A stretch of DNA of 64,000 nucleotides from Sulfurimonas sp. hsl 1-7 (GTDB taxonomy: Bacteria > Campylobacterota > Campylobacteria > Campylobacterales > Sulfurimonadaceae). The translations under genes and the position numbers were made by a program. Numbering within the stretch: the stretch's first letter is position 1; the number at the start of each line of letters is the position of its first letter. Where the stretch lies: positions 1-64,000 of the forward strand of contig NZ_JAUIRR010000006.1 of the NCBI RefSeq assembly GCF_030577135.1. The letters are read 5' to 3'. Under the pieces are notes generated by a model that saw nothing but the letters and a program-made list of their open reading frames with translations, searched no databases and was not told the origin of the DNA. Positions 45,327-55,500 of the stretch are shown one piece after another.

Positions 45327-47222
45327 TTAAGAGCTTTTTTCTACTCTGTTTTTACCGTTTTCTTTTGCTTTGTATAAAGCCAAATCTGCATCTTTAAAAA
45401 TACTCATAGGATGTTTTTCATCGCTAGGAGCGGCTACACCGAAGCTGCACGTAACTTGTCCGACACCTTCAATTTTATGTTCTGCAATTGTTTTACAAAT
45501 ATGCTCTGCTTTTTCATATGCGACATCAAGTGTTGTTCTTCTCATTAAAATTACAAACTCTTCACCGCCCCAACGTGCAAAAATGTCACTCTCTCTGACA
45601 TTTTTTTCCACAAGCTTCACAAGTTTCTTAAGTACCGTGTCTCCAACATCATGTCCAAAAGTATCATTGATCTTTTTAAAGTTGTCTATATCAAACAAAA
45701 TCAAACTCATCGGTGTTTTGTAGCGGCGGTAAGAGTTAAATTCACGTTTATAGAGATCATCAAACATCTGTCTGTTGTAAATTTTAGTTAAATAGTCATG
45801 CGTTGCAATATTGTAAAACTTCTCTTTCTCTTTGATCGCCTTATTGCGTTTGGTAATGTCTTGAATGAAAGCAACAAATTTGTCACTCTTGCCAATGTGC
45901 ATCAACTGCAGTTGAATCTCAACGTCGTACAACGTGCCGTCTTTTCTTCTATGTTTTGTTTCAAAATAGATCTGTTCAAGCTCTTTTTTCAAAAGAGGTT
46001 TAATGATCTGGGCAAAGAGATCGGCATCAAACTTTGGTTTTATATCCAGAGGAGTCATCTCTAAAAACTCTTCACAGCTGTAGCCGCTGTTTTCGATAGC
46101 ACTGCTATTAACGTAGCTAAATTTCAGTGTTTGGGGATCAAAAATGTAGATCTCGTTGAGTGAGTTTTTAATAATCTCTTCAAACCCTTTTGCCCGTTTA
46201 TAACTTTTTTGCAGTGGAGTAAGTACACTTACTTTTAATATCTTCATAATTATTAGATATCCAATAATAGTAATTGCAAGCGATGTAAATATGCTCCATA
46301 ACATAATGTCGTAGCGGATATTTGTATAATGCTCTTTGAGTTCACTTTCGTCAAGTTCTGAGATAAGTGCCCAGTGGATAGTATCTATAATAAAAGGCTT
46401 GTAAACAGAGAGTACATCGATATCCCTGTAATCTTTAATAATGTTATGAGAACTGTTCCCTGCTAAAGCATCTTTTACAGCCTTAGTGTCTATTTTATAT
46501 TTTTGAGGTTGTAAAAAAGAATTTTTTATATTGAATGCTTTTTTGAGATAGGAACTGCTTCTTAAAAGATGATCGGAACCTACAAGGTAACTCTCAGCTG
46601 TTTTTTCCATACCAGCCCGAAAGTATATAATCTCATCAATTACATTTACAGGCATCACCAAAACCAGAATATTTAAAAGTTGTTCATCCTCTTTTACGGG
46701 AGTCCCAAGAAGAAGATAAGGGGTCTGTGTATTTAAAACAGAAAACTCTGTATCTGCAATATGGGTCTTATGTGTTTGTAAAACATTTTTGTAAAGTGCT
46801 GTAACATTTGAGTTTTGAAAAGTTGGTGAAGTGATCTTTTGACCAATAAGTTTACTGTTTTTAGCACTAAACATTATTTTTGAGTTGTTTGGATCGAGCA
46901 GTAAAAGATCGCTGTATTCATACTCATTTAAAAAGACTGAAATATAAGAAGTATCCTTAATGGTGTTTTTGGATATCTCTAAAATATCATTGTTATGTGC
47001 AAGAGTGTTAATATCTTGAAGTCTGTGTTTAAAGAAAAGTTTGAGTTTATGCTCTTTTATATTGTTTATCGCTTCAAGGTTCTTAAATGCTAGAGTATAG
47101 GAAAGCTGCTCATTTTTGTCGGCGTAAATGTAAGCCGTTATTCCCACCGTAATATTTACAAGTACTAGAAAGGTAAGAGGTAAAATGATTTTAGGATTTA
47201 AAAAAAGTTTTTGAATGTTCAT
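45327..47222 (-). CDS. Cache-PAS-GGDEF membrane diguanylate cyclase
   Basis: 631 residues. An N-terminal helix (about 13-33), a periplasmic dCache-like sensor to about residue 310, a second helix (MLWSIFTSLAITIIGYLIIM), a PAS domain (about 350-455), and a GGDEF domain with THDYLTKIYNRQMFDDLY, LFDIDNFKKINDTFGHDVGD and RWGGEEFVIL. Active-site residues are intact. It directly precedes nifB on the same strand, but nifB seems to have its own promoter. Confidence 0.9.
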   Translation of the reverse strand: MNIQKLFLNPKIILPLTFLVLVNITVGITAYIYADKNEQLSYTLAFKNLEAINNIKEHKLKLFFKHRLQDINTLAHNNDILEISKNTIKDTSYISVFLNEYEYSDLLLLDPNNSKIMFSAKNSKLIGQKITSPTFQNSNVTALYKNVLQTHKTHIADTEFSVLNTQTPYLLLGTPVKEDEQLLNILVLVMPVNVIDEIIYFRAGMEKTAESYLVGSDHLLRSSSYLKKAFNIKNSFLQPQKYKIDTKAVKDALAGNSSHNIIKDYRDIDVLSVYKPFIIDTIHWALISELDESELKEHYTNIRYDIMLWSIFTSLAITIIGYLIIMKILKVSVLTPLQKSYKRAKGFEEIIKNSLNEIYIFDPQTLKFSYVNSSAIENSGYSCEEFLEMTPLDIKPKFDADLFAQIIKPLLKKELEQIYFETKHRRKDGTLYDVEIQLQLMHIGKSDKFVAFIQDITKRNKAIKEKEKFYNIATHDYLTKIYNRQMFDDLYKREFNSYRRYKTPMSLILFDIDNFKKINDTFGHDVGDTVLKKLVKLVEKNVRESDIFARWGGEEFVILMRRTTLDVAYEKAEHICKTIAEHKIEGVGQVTCSFGVAAPSDEKHPMSIFKDADLALYKAKENGKNRVEKSS

Positions 47223-47322
47223 AGAAACCCCTTGTTTGCCAAGTATAGCAAATTAGAGTTTACAAAAACTTATAGGACTCAAGTTGAATTGAATCCTATA
47301 TGGTTTTTAAAACTGCGAAGTT

Positions 47323-47718
47323 TTAAAGAGTAAAGCTTCCCGCTACCTCTTTTAGAATAGCATTGGCATCATTAGAGTTACCTGCATATTTTACAATTGA
47401 AACACCGTGGTTTTTCATAGTGTTTGCAGTGTTTTTACAAGCACGACTAAGTACAATGTAGTCACATTCGTCTAACACTACACCCATTTTGTCATGTTGT
47501 GCAATATGTTCTGCATCATCGTGATCGTGTGAACATACATGATCTTCATCATCGTGTTCATGATCAAGGTCGGTACGAGGATTGTTTTTGATCTCATCTA
47601 AAGTAAATGAGCGAAACATTCCCCCGCCTTGCATTGTAAAAATGGCAAACTTGGGAGTGTGCCCTGCATTGCCGAAAAAAGTTAGTGATTCATCTTTAAC
47701 TGGGATAGCGATTTTCAT
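47323..47718 (-). CDS. NifX/NifB-C-family protein with a His-rich insertion
   Basis: 131 residues. The fold is seen in MKIAIPVKDESLTFFGNAGHTPKFAIF at the start and CDYIVLSRACKNTANTMKNHGVSIV in the second half. Between them, at about residues 50-75, lies HEHDDEDHVCSHDHDD, then HIAQHDK, a likely metal-binding loop that usual NifX proteins lack. It may carry nickel, zinc, iron or molybdenum, or sense metal. It lies behind the ferredoxin pair on the same strand, with 94 bases between. Confidence 0.78.
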   Translation of the reverse strand: MKIAIPVKDESLTFFGNAGHTPKFAIFTMQGGGMFRSFTLDEIKNNPRTDLDHEHDDEDHVCSHDHDDAEHIAQHDKMGVVLDECDYIVLSRACKNTANTMKNHGVSIVKYAGNSNDANAILKEVAGSFTL

Positions 47719-47812
47719 TATATGTACCTTGATTTTTTGATTTTAACTTAAATATTGTAGCACTATATTTGTTTAGAAATTCTTTATAAAAAGAGGCGGA
47801 AAAACCCTCTTT

Positions 47813-48193
47813 TTATACCTCTACAGCCATTGACTCCGCTCTTTGAGTCAAGCTAATAGAATCACGGAATGGTCTAGGCTGATTTGCCGGAGACAACACC
47901 CCTTTTTTCTTATGCGTTCTGATCGAGTACTTTCCATTTTCTTGACCTTGGATATAGTACTCGTCATAGTCTGGAATATAAGGCATATCCCAAACTATAC
48001 ACCCCTCTGTCGGACAAACATCGGCACATTTTGGTACAGTAGTGTCAACACACTCTATACACTTTTCAGGTTTTACATATGTGTATTCACCATCTGTAAG
48101 AGGAGACTCGTCTGCACTTACTATAGCAGTTGCAGGACACTCCTCTATACAAGCATCACAGTTGATACACAGATCGGTTATATATACAGACAT
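47813..48193 (-). CDS. 2[4Fe-4S] ferredoxin, FdxN-like, copy 2
   Basis: 126 residues. Cluster ligands: CINCDACIEECP and CIECVDTTVPKCADVCP, the second with the widened spacing typical of nif FdxN ferredoxins. The C-terminal half, GCIVWDMPYIPDYDEYY then RTHKKKGV, is shared with the gene before it, so the two are tandem duplicates. The start follows the upstream stop directly. It is likely a low-potential donor to nitrogenase or to NifB. Confidence 0.88.
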   Translation of the reverse strand: MSVYITDLCINCDACIEECPATAIVSADESPLTDGEYTYVKPEKCIECVDTTVPKCADVCPTEGCIVWDMPYIPDYDEYYIQGQENGKYSIRTHKKKGVLSPANQPRPFRDSISLTQRAESMAVEV

Positions 48194-48583
48194 TTATGCC
48201 CAGCGACCGATATTTGCATTTGATTCTCTATCGCTCATTGAAACATCAGAGATAAAAGGTTGCTCTTTTTGTTCAGGAAGCATAAGCCCTTTTTTCTTGT
48301 GTACGCGAATGTTGTATGTTCCGGCATCCTGACCAGCTTGCCAATAGTCGTTATACTCTTTAGTATAAGGCATATCCCAAACGATCGCACCTTCAGTAGG
48401 ACACGCTTCAACACAACGCGGTGTATCTGCATGACCCACACACTCTACACAGCTCTCAGGTTTTACATAGAAGTAAGAATCTTGAGGATTTTTTTCATTG
48501 TTTTCATCTAAAATTGCTGCAACCGGGCACTCCGGTGCACAAGCGTCACATGAGATACACTCATCTGTAATCATAACTGCCAT
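48194..48583 (-). CDS. 2[4Fe-4S] ferredoxin, FdxN-like, copy 1
   Basis: 129 residues. Cluster ligands: CISCDACAPECP and CVECVGHADTPRCVEACP. AIVWDMPYTKEYNDYW then RVHKKKGL match the next gene. AAAGGAG precedes the ATG. It is the first gene behind a GG-N10-GT motif at 48618-48631, divergent from the AAA+/VWA operon. Two near-equal ferredoxins may differ in potential or partner. Confidence 0.9.
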   Translation of the reverse strand: MAVMITDECISCDACAPECPVAAILDENNEKNPQDSYFYVKPESCVECVGHADTPRCVEACPTEGAIVWDMPYTKEYNDYWQAGQDAGTYNIRVHKKKGLMLPEQKEQPFISDVSMSDRESNANIGRWA

Positions 48584-48617
48584 AATAGCTCCTTTAATAA
48601 TAATTGCAATTAACCTA

Positions 48618-48631
48618 TACAGATAGTGTTC
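48618..48631 (-). promoter_or_regulatory. Sigma-54-like promoter motif (GG-N10-GT) of the ferredoxin pair
   Basis: Minus strand AAGGAACACTATCTGTATA: GG at 48631-48630, GT at 48619-48618. It is almost the same as the nifH copy. The predicted start is near 48606, 23 bases before the ferredoxin ATG. Confidence 0.6.
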
Positions 48632-48638
48632 CTTCTAA

Positions 48639-48652
48639 GGGTATGCTACTTG
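48639..48652 (+). promoter_or_regulatory. Sigma-54-like promoter motif (GG-N10-GT) of AAA+/VWA cassette 1
   Basis: AAGGGTATGCTACTTGTATAT: GG at 48639-48640, ten bases, GT at 48651-48652. It is back to back with the ferredoxin promoter; the two -24 parts are only seven bases apart. The predicted start is near 48664, with GGAGGGG before the TTG start at 48687. Confidence 0.5.
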
Positions 48653-48686
48653 TATATCTATATAAAATAATATTTGGAGGGGTATT

Positions 48687-49184
48687 TTGGAAGTTGTTGT
48701 AAACGGTAGAAAGTTAGAGCTACAAAAAAAAGAGCGTCTTGTCGGGGGCGAGGCTCCTGCTGCTAGAGTAAAAATGAACAGCGGTGAGACAAAAGTGATC
48801 GGGATGATGGCTGACAAGGTGCAGTGTATGATCACACTTAGCAATAGTTATGATCTAAACGGCTCGCTTTTAGAGGTGATAGAGAAACATAAAGAAAAAG
48901 CAAACATCTATGTGATCAGCTCTTCGGAACTTGAAAATAGTTACGATGAAGATATGTGTTCATACGATTTTAAAGATTTTTCACTCAAATACGGTGTAAA
49001 CATAGATGACAGCACTTGTGCAAAATCTATATTTATCATTGACAAAGAGGGGGAGATAATTTACAAAGAGGTGTTAGATGACCTTGTAAGTGAATTTAAT
49101 CTGGAGCTCTTGGATAGTGAACTTGATCGTGCGATAAAGTTCAAGAAAAAAGGGCATACGCACGAGAATTGGATGGGTGTGTAA
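48687..49184 (+). CDS. Tpx-like protein without peroxidatic Cys, first gene of cassette 1
   Basis: 165 residues from a TTG start with GGAGGGG upstream. The Tpx-like layout is seen in VNGRKLELQKKERLVGGEAP, ITLSNSYDLNGSLLEVIEK, NIYVISSSELENSYDEDMCSYD and SIFIIDKEGEIIYKEV. The position of the peroxidatic cysteine reads SYDLNG, so it is missing, while a cysteine near the resolving position (DMCS) remains. Compare the nifA-linked protein at 32720. It could be a redox-fold adaptor of the AAA+ system; that is inference. Confidence 0.6.
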   Translation: MEVVVNGRKLELQKKERLVGGEAPAARVKMNSGETKVIGMMADKVQCMITLSNSYDLNGSLLEVIEKHKEKANIYVISSSELENSYDEDMCSYDFKDFSLKYGVNIDDSTCAKSIFIIDKEGEIIYKEVLDDLVSEFNLELLDSELDRAIKFKKKGHTHENWMGV

Positions 49185-49624
49185 TGTTAAGCGAAAAAAC
49201 AATTGAGTGGATGGTTGAAAACGATTACGATCCAAAAATGATAGACAAGGTCGGTAAACACGGTAACTCAGCACTTATGAAAGCGGTTCGTGAAGCAAAA
49301 AGTGAGATCGCATCTGAGTTCATAAAAGCGGGAGCTGCGTTAGAGGTGCGAAACGTTGACGGCAATACGGCACTTTGGAATGCCTGTTTCGGGCAGGACT
49401 ACAAATGTGTAGAGTTGTTGGTAAAAGCGGGCATAGAGCTTGACAGCACAAACGACAACGGTGTAACTGCCCTTATGTACAGTGCAAGTGCAGGGAAGTT
49501 AGATATGGTAAAACTCTTGTTGGAGTACGGTGCAAAAACAGAGATAGAAAATCTTGATGGATTTAAGGCAATAGATTTGGCGGCTACACCTTCAATCTAC
49601 AAGGCTCTTAAAAATGGTCTATAA
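49184..49624 (+). CDS. Ankyrin-repeat protein, cassette 1
   Basis: 146 residues from the ATG that overlaps the preceding stop (TAATG). About three ankyrin repeats are visible: KHGNSALMKAVREAKSEIASEFIKAGA, DGNTALWNACFGQDYKCVELLVKAG and NGVTALMYSASAGKLDMVKLLLEYGA (each is described by its T/SALxxA and LLxxGA marks). No signal peptide. It probably binds a protein partner of the cassette or a nif protein. Confidence 0.88.
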   Translation: MLSEKTIEWMVENDYDPKMIDKVGKHGNSALMKAVREAKSEIASEFIKAGAALEVRNVDGNTALWNACFGQDYKCVELLVKAGIELDSTNDNGVTALMYSASAGKLDMVKLLLEYGAKTEIENLDGFKAIDLAATPSIYKALKNGL

Positions 49625-50054
49625 AGCGAAGAAAAAAGATTTAGAGAGTTTAGAGCTGTTGTTAAAAGAGCTTTTTACGCAAGAAAAAGAGTTTGTGTAC
49701 AAAAAGGGTCTGCATAAAAAAGCGTTAAAAAAGATCCTTGAAAATAAAAAGATGGGACGCATTTTTGTCTACAAAATAGAGGACAAAATTGTAGGTATGG
49801 TAAGTATCCTTTTTAGTTACTCAACAGCCCTCGGCGGAAAGGTTGGCATTATTGAAGATATGATCGTAGAATCCGATTACAGAGGTATAGGTGTGGGAAA
49901 TGCGCTATTGGAACACCTTATGTATTATGTAAAAAAGAAAAGGTTAAAAAGGGTAACGCTTTTGAGTGATGCTGACAACAGCATTGCGCATAAACTGTAC
50001 AAAAAATATGGGATGAAACACTCTCAGATGGTAGTTTTTAGAAAAGGGGTTTAA
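49614..50054 (+). CDS. GNAT N-acetyltransferase, cassette 1
   Basis: 146 residues. The acetyl-CoA loop VESDYRGIGVGNALLEHL (R-G-x-G-V-G-x-A) is well kept, with IIEDMIV before it and LYKKYGMKHSQMVVFRK at the end. It overlaps the ankyrin gene by 11 bases. The acceptor may be a protein of the same operon; nothing in the sequence shows which. Confidence 0.85.
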   Translation: MVYKAKKKDLESLELLLKELFTQEKEFVYKKGLHKKALKKILENKKMGRIFVYKIEDKIVGMVSILFSYSTALGGKVGIIEDMIVESDYRGIGVGNALLEHLMYYVKKKRLKRVTLLSDADNSIAHKLYKKYGMKHSQMVVFRKGV

Positions 50055-50055
50055 A

Positions 50056-50244
50056 ATGGGAAAAGTGGAAGATAAAATCAAAGTAGATTTACTGCAAAAT
50101 ATCTATGCAGATACTGTTGCTATTTATGAGTTTATAGAGAGTAGATTTGCATTGGCTGAAGAGGAACGTCAAAAAATTATTGAGCGTATCAACAGTATGA
50201 ATGACGGTTTGGTGCTTATTTTAAAAGATGTGAAACTCTCGTAA
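50056..50244 (+). CDS. Small unknown helical protein, cassette 1
   Basis: 62 residues: MGKVEDKIKVDLLQNIYADTVAIYEF, then EEERQKIIERINSMNDGLVLIL. Predicted helical and soluble. The ATG lies one base after the GNAT stop and the AAA+ gene starts ten bases later, so it belongs to the operon. No known family. Confidence 0.55.
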   Translation: MGKVEDKIKVDLLQNIYADTVAIYEFIESRFALAEEERQKIIERINSMNDGLVLILKDVKLS

Positions 50245-50253
50245 GGTGTTAAG

Positions 50254-51261
50254 ATGGTAACACCCGTCATTGGGGTATCTGAGCTGTATAAACAGCTTGA
50301 ACTGCTCATACAAACAGATACGCCTGTATTTATTCACGGAAGTCCGGGAATAGGGAAGTCGTACATCGTCAATGAACTCGCCCAAAAGAATGATCTCGGT
50401 ATTCGCGACATTCGGCTTTCACAACTAGATGCGGTCGATCTCAGAGGTATCCCATCAATTCAAAATGAACAGACAAAATGGATGCCGCCTGTTTTTTTAC
50501 CCGATGATGAGAACTCGGAGGGGATTTTGTTTTTAGATGAGTTAAACTCGGCACCCCTTTCAGTTCAAGCTGCGATCTATCAGCTCGTACTCGATCGTAA
50601 AATTGGGGAGTATGTCTTGCCAAAAGGGTGGAGGATCATCTGTGCGGGGAACAAGATAGACGATAAAGGGATCGTTTTTAAACTTCCGTCCCCTTTGATC
50701 AACAGAATGGTACACATTGTTTTAGAAGCGAAATATGATGAGTTTAAAACATGGGGGATTAAAAATAAGATCCATCCATACATCATCGGTTTTTTAGGGT
50801 TTCGTCCTGATCTTTTAAGTACACAGATCCCTAGTGCTACAGAAGCAAACCCCGCCTTTGCAACACCTCGTGCCTGGAGTATGCTCTCAAACATTTTGTA
50901 CGCGGTAAAAGATCTCAGCACGATCAGCTCGATCATTCACGGCACGGTGGGTTACGGTGCGGGGATAGAGTTTATCTCTTTTGTGAAAGTGTATAAAACT
51001 CTGCCAAATATAGATGCAATTTTAGCAGGAGAGAGCGAAGATGTTCCAATTGAACCAAGCGCACTTTATGCCTTGTGTGCGGCATTGATCGAAAAGTATC
51101 AAATGAGTGAGCATGCAGAGCATATCTTCACTTACGCAAAACAACTCCCTGTTGAGTTTAACGTGATGCTGATCAAAGACCTTATAGTCAAAGATGAGTC
51201 CATAGCAGAACTAGAGAGCTTTGAAGAGTGGCTTGAGAAGTATGAAAACTTCATCATATGA
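50254..51261 (+). CDS. MoxR-type AAA+ ATPase, cassette 1
   Basis: 335 residues. Walker A is HGSPGIGKSYIV near residue 30, Walker B ILFLDELNSAPLSVQAAIYQLVLDR, then GWRIICAGNK (sensor 1) and SPLINRMVHIVLE (arginine finger region). TPRAWSMLSNIL is the lid start. This is the MoxR/CbbQ/NorQ class, which with VWA partners activates metalloenzymes (CbbQO on Rubisco, NorQD on NO reductase). The next gene encodes such a VWA partner, overlapping by 20 bases. A close paralogue is at 56787. Confidence 0.88.
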   Translation: MVTPVIGVSELYKQLELLIQTDTPVFIHGSPGIGKSYIVNELAQKNDLGIRDIRLSQLDAVDLRGIPSIQNEQTKWMPPVFLPDDENSEGILFLDELNSAPLSVQAAIYQLVLDRKIGEYVLPKGWRIICAGNKIDDKGIVFKLPSPLINRMVHIVLEAKYDEFKTWGIKNKIHPYIIGFLGFRPDLLSTQIPSATEANPAFATPRAWSMLSNILYAVKDLSTISSIIHGTVGYGAGIEFISFVKVYKTLPNIDAILAGESEDVPIEPSALYALCAALIEKYQMSEHAEHIFTYAKQLPVEFNVMLIKDLIVKDESIAELESFEEWLEKYENFII

Positions 51262-52462
51262 GGAGCTTTTTCAAAAAGTTCGCATCCACTTTCTTTTTCA
51301 TCATCCCTTTTTATCTGTTCTAGCACTCTCAATCCCTACCGTCTTTACCACCAATGTAAAAAGTGCCTTTGAAACAAACGGCACTACTTTGGAAGTTGAT
51401 CTTGAAAAACTGGAGAGATACAGTGAAGATGAACTGACATATTTGTACGCCCATACACTTTTGCATATAGTACTCAAACACCCCTACAGACAAAAAACAA
51501 GAGAGTTAAAACTGTGGAACCAAAGCTGTGACATTGTTGTAAACAATACCCTTGCAACTTTTAATGATGTGGGAAAAATGCCCGAAGATGAGCTCTTTGA
51601 TGAAACGCTTAAAGACAAATGTGTCGAAGAGGTGTATGAGATCCTCTACAAAGAACAAGAGGAAGAAAATGAAGGCTCAAGCGAAGAGAAAGAGGACAAT
51701 GAAGCAAAAATAACTCCGGATGAAAAAGGAAAACTCAAAGCGCACATCTACGATGAAAGCAAGCAAGATATTCAAGAGGTGGCGGATGAAAAAACCTCAA
51801 GCGGCGAGCAGGAAAAACTAAACGGCATCATTATCCAAGCCCTCTCGATAGCACAAAAAAATACGACACAGTACAGCGGAATGCTTGTTGAAATCGACAC
51901 GCTCATAAAACCCGAGATCAGCTTTTACGATGTGTTAAAAGAGTACTTGGTTACTTCAACTTTTGAGAAAGAATCAACATTTTCAAAACCAAATAAACGC
52001 TTTGCACATTTGGGACTCTACCTCCCCGGAACTAAAAAACAGCAAGAGCAACTTGAAGTAACCGTAGCACTAGACAGCTCTTCAAGTGTGACGATGGAGG
52101 AGTATAAAAAATTTTTAGGGATAATCGCTGAGGTATGCGAGGGGTTTTACGAATTCAAAGTGCAGATACTCCCTTTTGACATCAATGTGAAAGAGGAACT
52201 GATTGTCAGCTTTGATAGTTTTTCATCACTAGAGAGTGTTGATTGGCATATCCCTAAAAGTGACGGCGGGACAAATTTCGATGCGGTTTTGCGTTACCTC
52301 AAAACAACGGAGATTCGCTCAAACGATCTGCTCTTAGTTCTCAGCGACGGAGAGTTTGAGATCAGCGAAGCTTTGGTCTCTCAAACACTCTTTATCATCA
52401 ACGAAAAAAAGAATCTTCGGAAGTTTGAGCAGTACGGGAGGGTGATAGAGTTTTCGGTATAA
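51242..52462 (+). CDS. VWA-domain protein (DUF2201-like), partner of the cassette 1 ATPase
   Basis: 406 residues from ATG 51242. The N-terminal 100 residues look like the metallopeptidase-like DUF2201 part (YAHTLLHIVLKHPYR, with HTLLH in place of HExxH). A very acidic linker (EEENEGSSEEKEDNEAK) follows. The C-terminal VWA domain keeps a metal-ion site: VALDSSSSVTM (DxSxS), SDGGTNFDAVL (Thr) and LVLSDGEFE (Asp). The layout equals the pair at 56787-58927. It is the likely substrate adaptor of the ATPase. Confidence 0.82.
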   Translation: MKTSSYEELFQKVRIHFLFHHPFLSVLALSIPTVFTTNVKSAFETNGTTLEVDLEKLERYSEDELTYLYAHTLLHIVLKHPYRQKTRELKLWNQSCDIVVNNTLATFNDVGKMPEDELFDETLKDKCVEEVYEILYKEQEEENEGSSEEKEDNEAKITPDEKGKLKAHIYDESKQDIQEVADEKTSSGEQEKLNGIIIQALSIAQKNTTQYSGMLVEIDTLIKPEISFYDVLKEYLVTSTFEKESTFSKPNKRFAHLGLYLPGTKKQQEQLEVTVALDSSSSVTMEEYKKFLGIIAEVCEGFYEFKVQILPFDINVKEELIVSFDSFSSLESVDWHIPKSDGGTNFDAVLRYLKTTEIRSNDLLLVLSDGEFEISEALVSQTLFIINEKKNLRKFEQYGRVIEFSV

Positions 52463-52576
52463 GCAGGGTTAAAAAATAGTGCTGTTCCTTGTAAAAAATA
52501 GTGATATAATATGATTAATTCAAATAAATAATTTTTAATCATTTAGATATTATCATATGTTTAGTCTGGGGGCAGG

Positions 52577-55500
52577 ATGGAAGTTACAAATGCACAACAA
52601 GTTGAACATGCATTGCATGAATGGGTAAGTGCCTTAGATGTTTTGGATGATGCTATTTTCATTCATGACCAAGAGTATCGTATACTTCGCTGTAATCGTG
52701 CGTATCAGCGTCTTGCTGCGCTTTCTTTTGAGGAGATTATTTCTCAGCCCTATTTTAAAATTTTCCCAAAATTAGATGCCCCTCTAAGAAGTTGTTCTAA
52801 AAGCATAAATAATAGTGTTAGCGATGAGCATGAAGAGGATATTTTGGTCGAGGGTAGCCTATACCGTTCCCGCTCTCACACGATATTTGATAAAACAAGT
52901 AACTATTGTTATTCGATCCATGTCCTACAAGATATTACCAAAGAGCAAGCAGATGAAGAGAAGTTAAAACAAAACGAAAAGTTTATTAAGGCCGTACTCA
53001 ACAATCTTCCCATAGGTATTGCCGTCAATACTGTCTCCCCTGAAGTAAAATTCAATTATATGAACGACAACTTTCCAAAACTTTACCGCACGACACGTGA
53101 TGCATTAAGTAATCCGGATGATTTTTGGAAGGCCGCATATGAAGATACAGATTTCCGAGAAAAAATCAAAAAAGAGGTGACCACGGATTGTGAAAGCGGT
53201 GAGCCATCTCGTATGCGCTGGAAAGATATTCCGATCACTCGTAAAGGGGAAAAGACAACTTATATATCGGCACAAAATATTCCGCTACCAGATATGAACT
53301 CAACTATTTCAATGGTATGGGATGTAACAGAGCGTAAGGAGATCGAGGATCTGTTACGCAGTGAAAAACGTTTTTCCGACAAGCTGATTGAAAGTATTCC
53401 GGATGTTCTCTTCTTGCTTGACAGTGAAGGGAAACTTGAACGTTGGAATGAAAAAATGGAAACTCTTTTCGGTATGACACCTGAAGAGTTAAAACATCGT
53501 GATGCTCTTTTATTTATATATGAAGAGGATCGCTTTGAGATCGCAGAAAAAATTGAAGAAACTCTCACAGTTGGGCATAGCATCGTAGAAACAAGACTCA
53601 TAACCAAAGATGGAATCCGTTACTATAAATTTACGAGTAAACGGATCACAACGCCTAAGGGCACAGGGATTATCGGCATCGGGTTTGATATGACCAAACG
53701 CAAGAAGATGGAACTGCAGTTACAAAGGGAGAGAGACTTTTCAAACAAGCTTATCGACACCGCTCCCGTAATTGTCTTATTGCTTGATCAAACAGGTCAC
53801 ATAGTCAAATACAATCGCTACACGGAGGAGCTCAGCGGTTACCCTCTTGAAGAGGTTCAGGGCAAGGAGTGGTTTTCACTGTTTTTACCCGAAGCGACCC
53901 GTGAAAAGACCAAAGAGGTTTTTCTAGAAGCTATTAATGATCTTGATAGCCAAGGAAATATTGACACCATGCTGACACGCTCAGGCGATGAGCTTCACAT
54001 AGAGTGGTATAGTAAAACAGTTAAAGATGCCGAGGGAAAAACAGAAGGGCTGCTTGCTATCGGTATGGATGTGACCGAACAGCAAAAAGTTCAGGAACGT
54101 CTGGAGTTGTTTCATACTCTTTTTGAGCACTCGAAAGACTCTGTTGAGATTATCGAGCCGGGTACGCTCAAACTGCTTGATGTGAATGAAACGAATTGCC
54201 GTGAACTTGGTTACAGTCGTGAGGAACTTCTTAAACTGAGTATTTATGATATAGACCCTACAGTGACACCAGAGCTTAGTAAGTCTATTGAAGAGAAGAT
54301 ACAAAAGGAAGGAAGTCTGAGTTTTGAAAGTGTTCATAAGCGCCGTGATGGAAGCACGTTTCCAGTGGAAATTTCGCTATCGCTTAATAACAACTTTGAA
54401 CACCCTTATTTATTGTCAATTGCTCGTAATATCACCGAACGCAAGGAAGCGGAGGAGCATCTTAAAGAGAGTGAAGAAAAATTCCGTACAATGACTGCTT
54501 CCGCACAAGATGCGATCTTGATGATAGATGCAAAAGGAAATATCTCCTACTGGAATGAAGCAGCGGAAAGAGTCCTTGGTTATTCGGCTGATGAAGTTAT
54601 GGGGACTAACCTTCATAATTTGATCACTCCAGAACGTTTTATGGATGCTCATCTCAAAGGGTTTAAAGAGTTTCAGCGTACGGGTCAGGGTGCTGCTGTT
54701 GGAAAGACTGTTGAACTTGCAGCTATAAAAAAAGACGGTACGGAGTTTCCTATTGAACTCTCTTTGTCCTCAATACTTCATAAAGATGGATGGGGTGCTA
54801 TAGGGATCATGCGTGACATAAGTGAGCGTAAAGCATCTGAAGCTGCACTAAACAGCGCAAATCGAGCGCTTAAAACCCTTTCTGCCGGGAACTTGGCACT
54901 TGTACATGCAACCAGCGAAGATGAGTTGCTTAAAGAGGTAACGAGAGTGATCGTTGAAAGGGGCGGTTATAGCCTTGCCGTCGTCGATTATGCAGACGAT
55001 GGTCCGGATAAACATCTCACTCCTGTCGCTTGGCATGGTTTTAGCGGGGAAGAGTATTGGTTAAGTAACTTATGTTGGAAGGATACGGGAAAAGGTATTC
55101 TCCCTGCCGGAGCAGCTGTTCGTGAAGGAGTGACACAGATCTACAGAGATATCTCAGATCCTCTTACTTGTCCTAACTGGCGGGATGCTGCAATGGAACG
55201 CGGATATGTTTCACACATCTCTCTGCCGCTTTTTGATGGAAAAAAGCCTTTTGGAGCACTTAGTATCTACTCATCTCAAGAGGAGTCTTTTGACGAAGAA
55301 GAGATCCATTTACTTGAAGAGTTGGCAAATGATCTGGCTTACGGTATTGGAAATCAGCGTACGCGTGCTGCTAGTGAAAAGCATGAAGAACTTTTACGAG
55401 AAGGCTTGGAGCAAACAATTTTGGCGATTTCGGCGACGGTAGAATCGCGCGACCCATATACTGCGGGTCATCAAAAACGTGTTGCTGAACTGGCAACGGC

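Noticed and set aside
52480-52500. GTTCCTT before the multi-PAS gene, looked like a minus-strand nif promoter
   Set aside because: After GG the tenth-spaced dinucleotide is TT, not GT or GA, and there is no leftward gene to drive.
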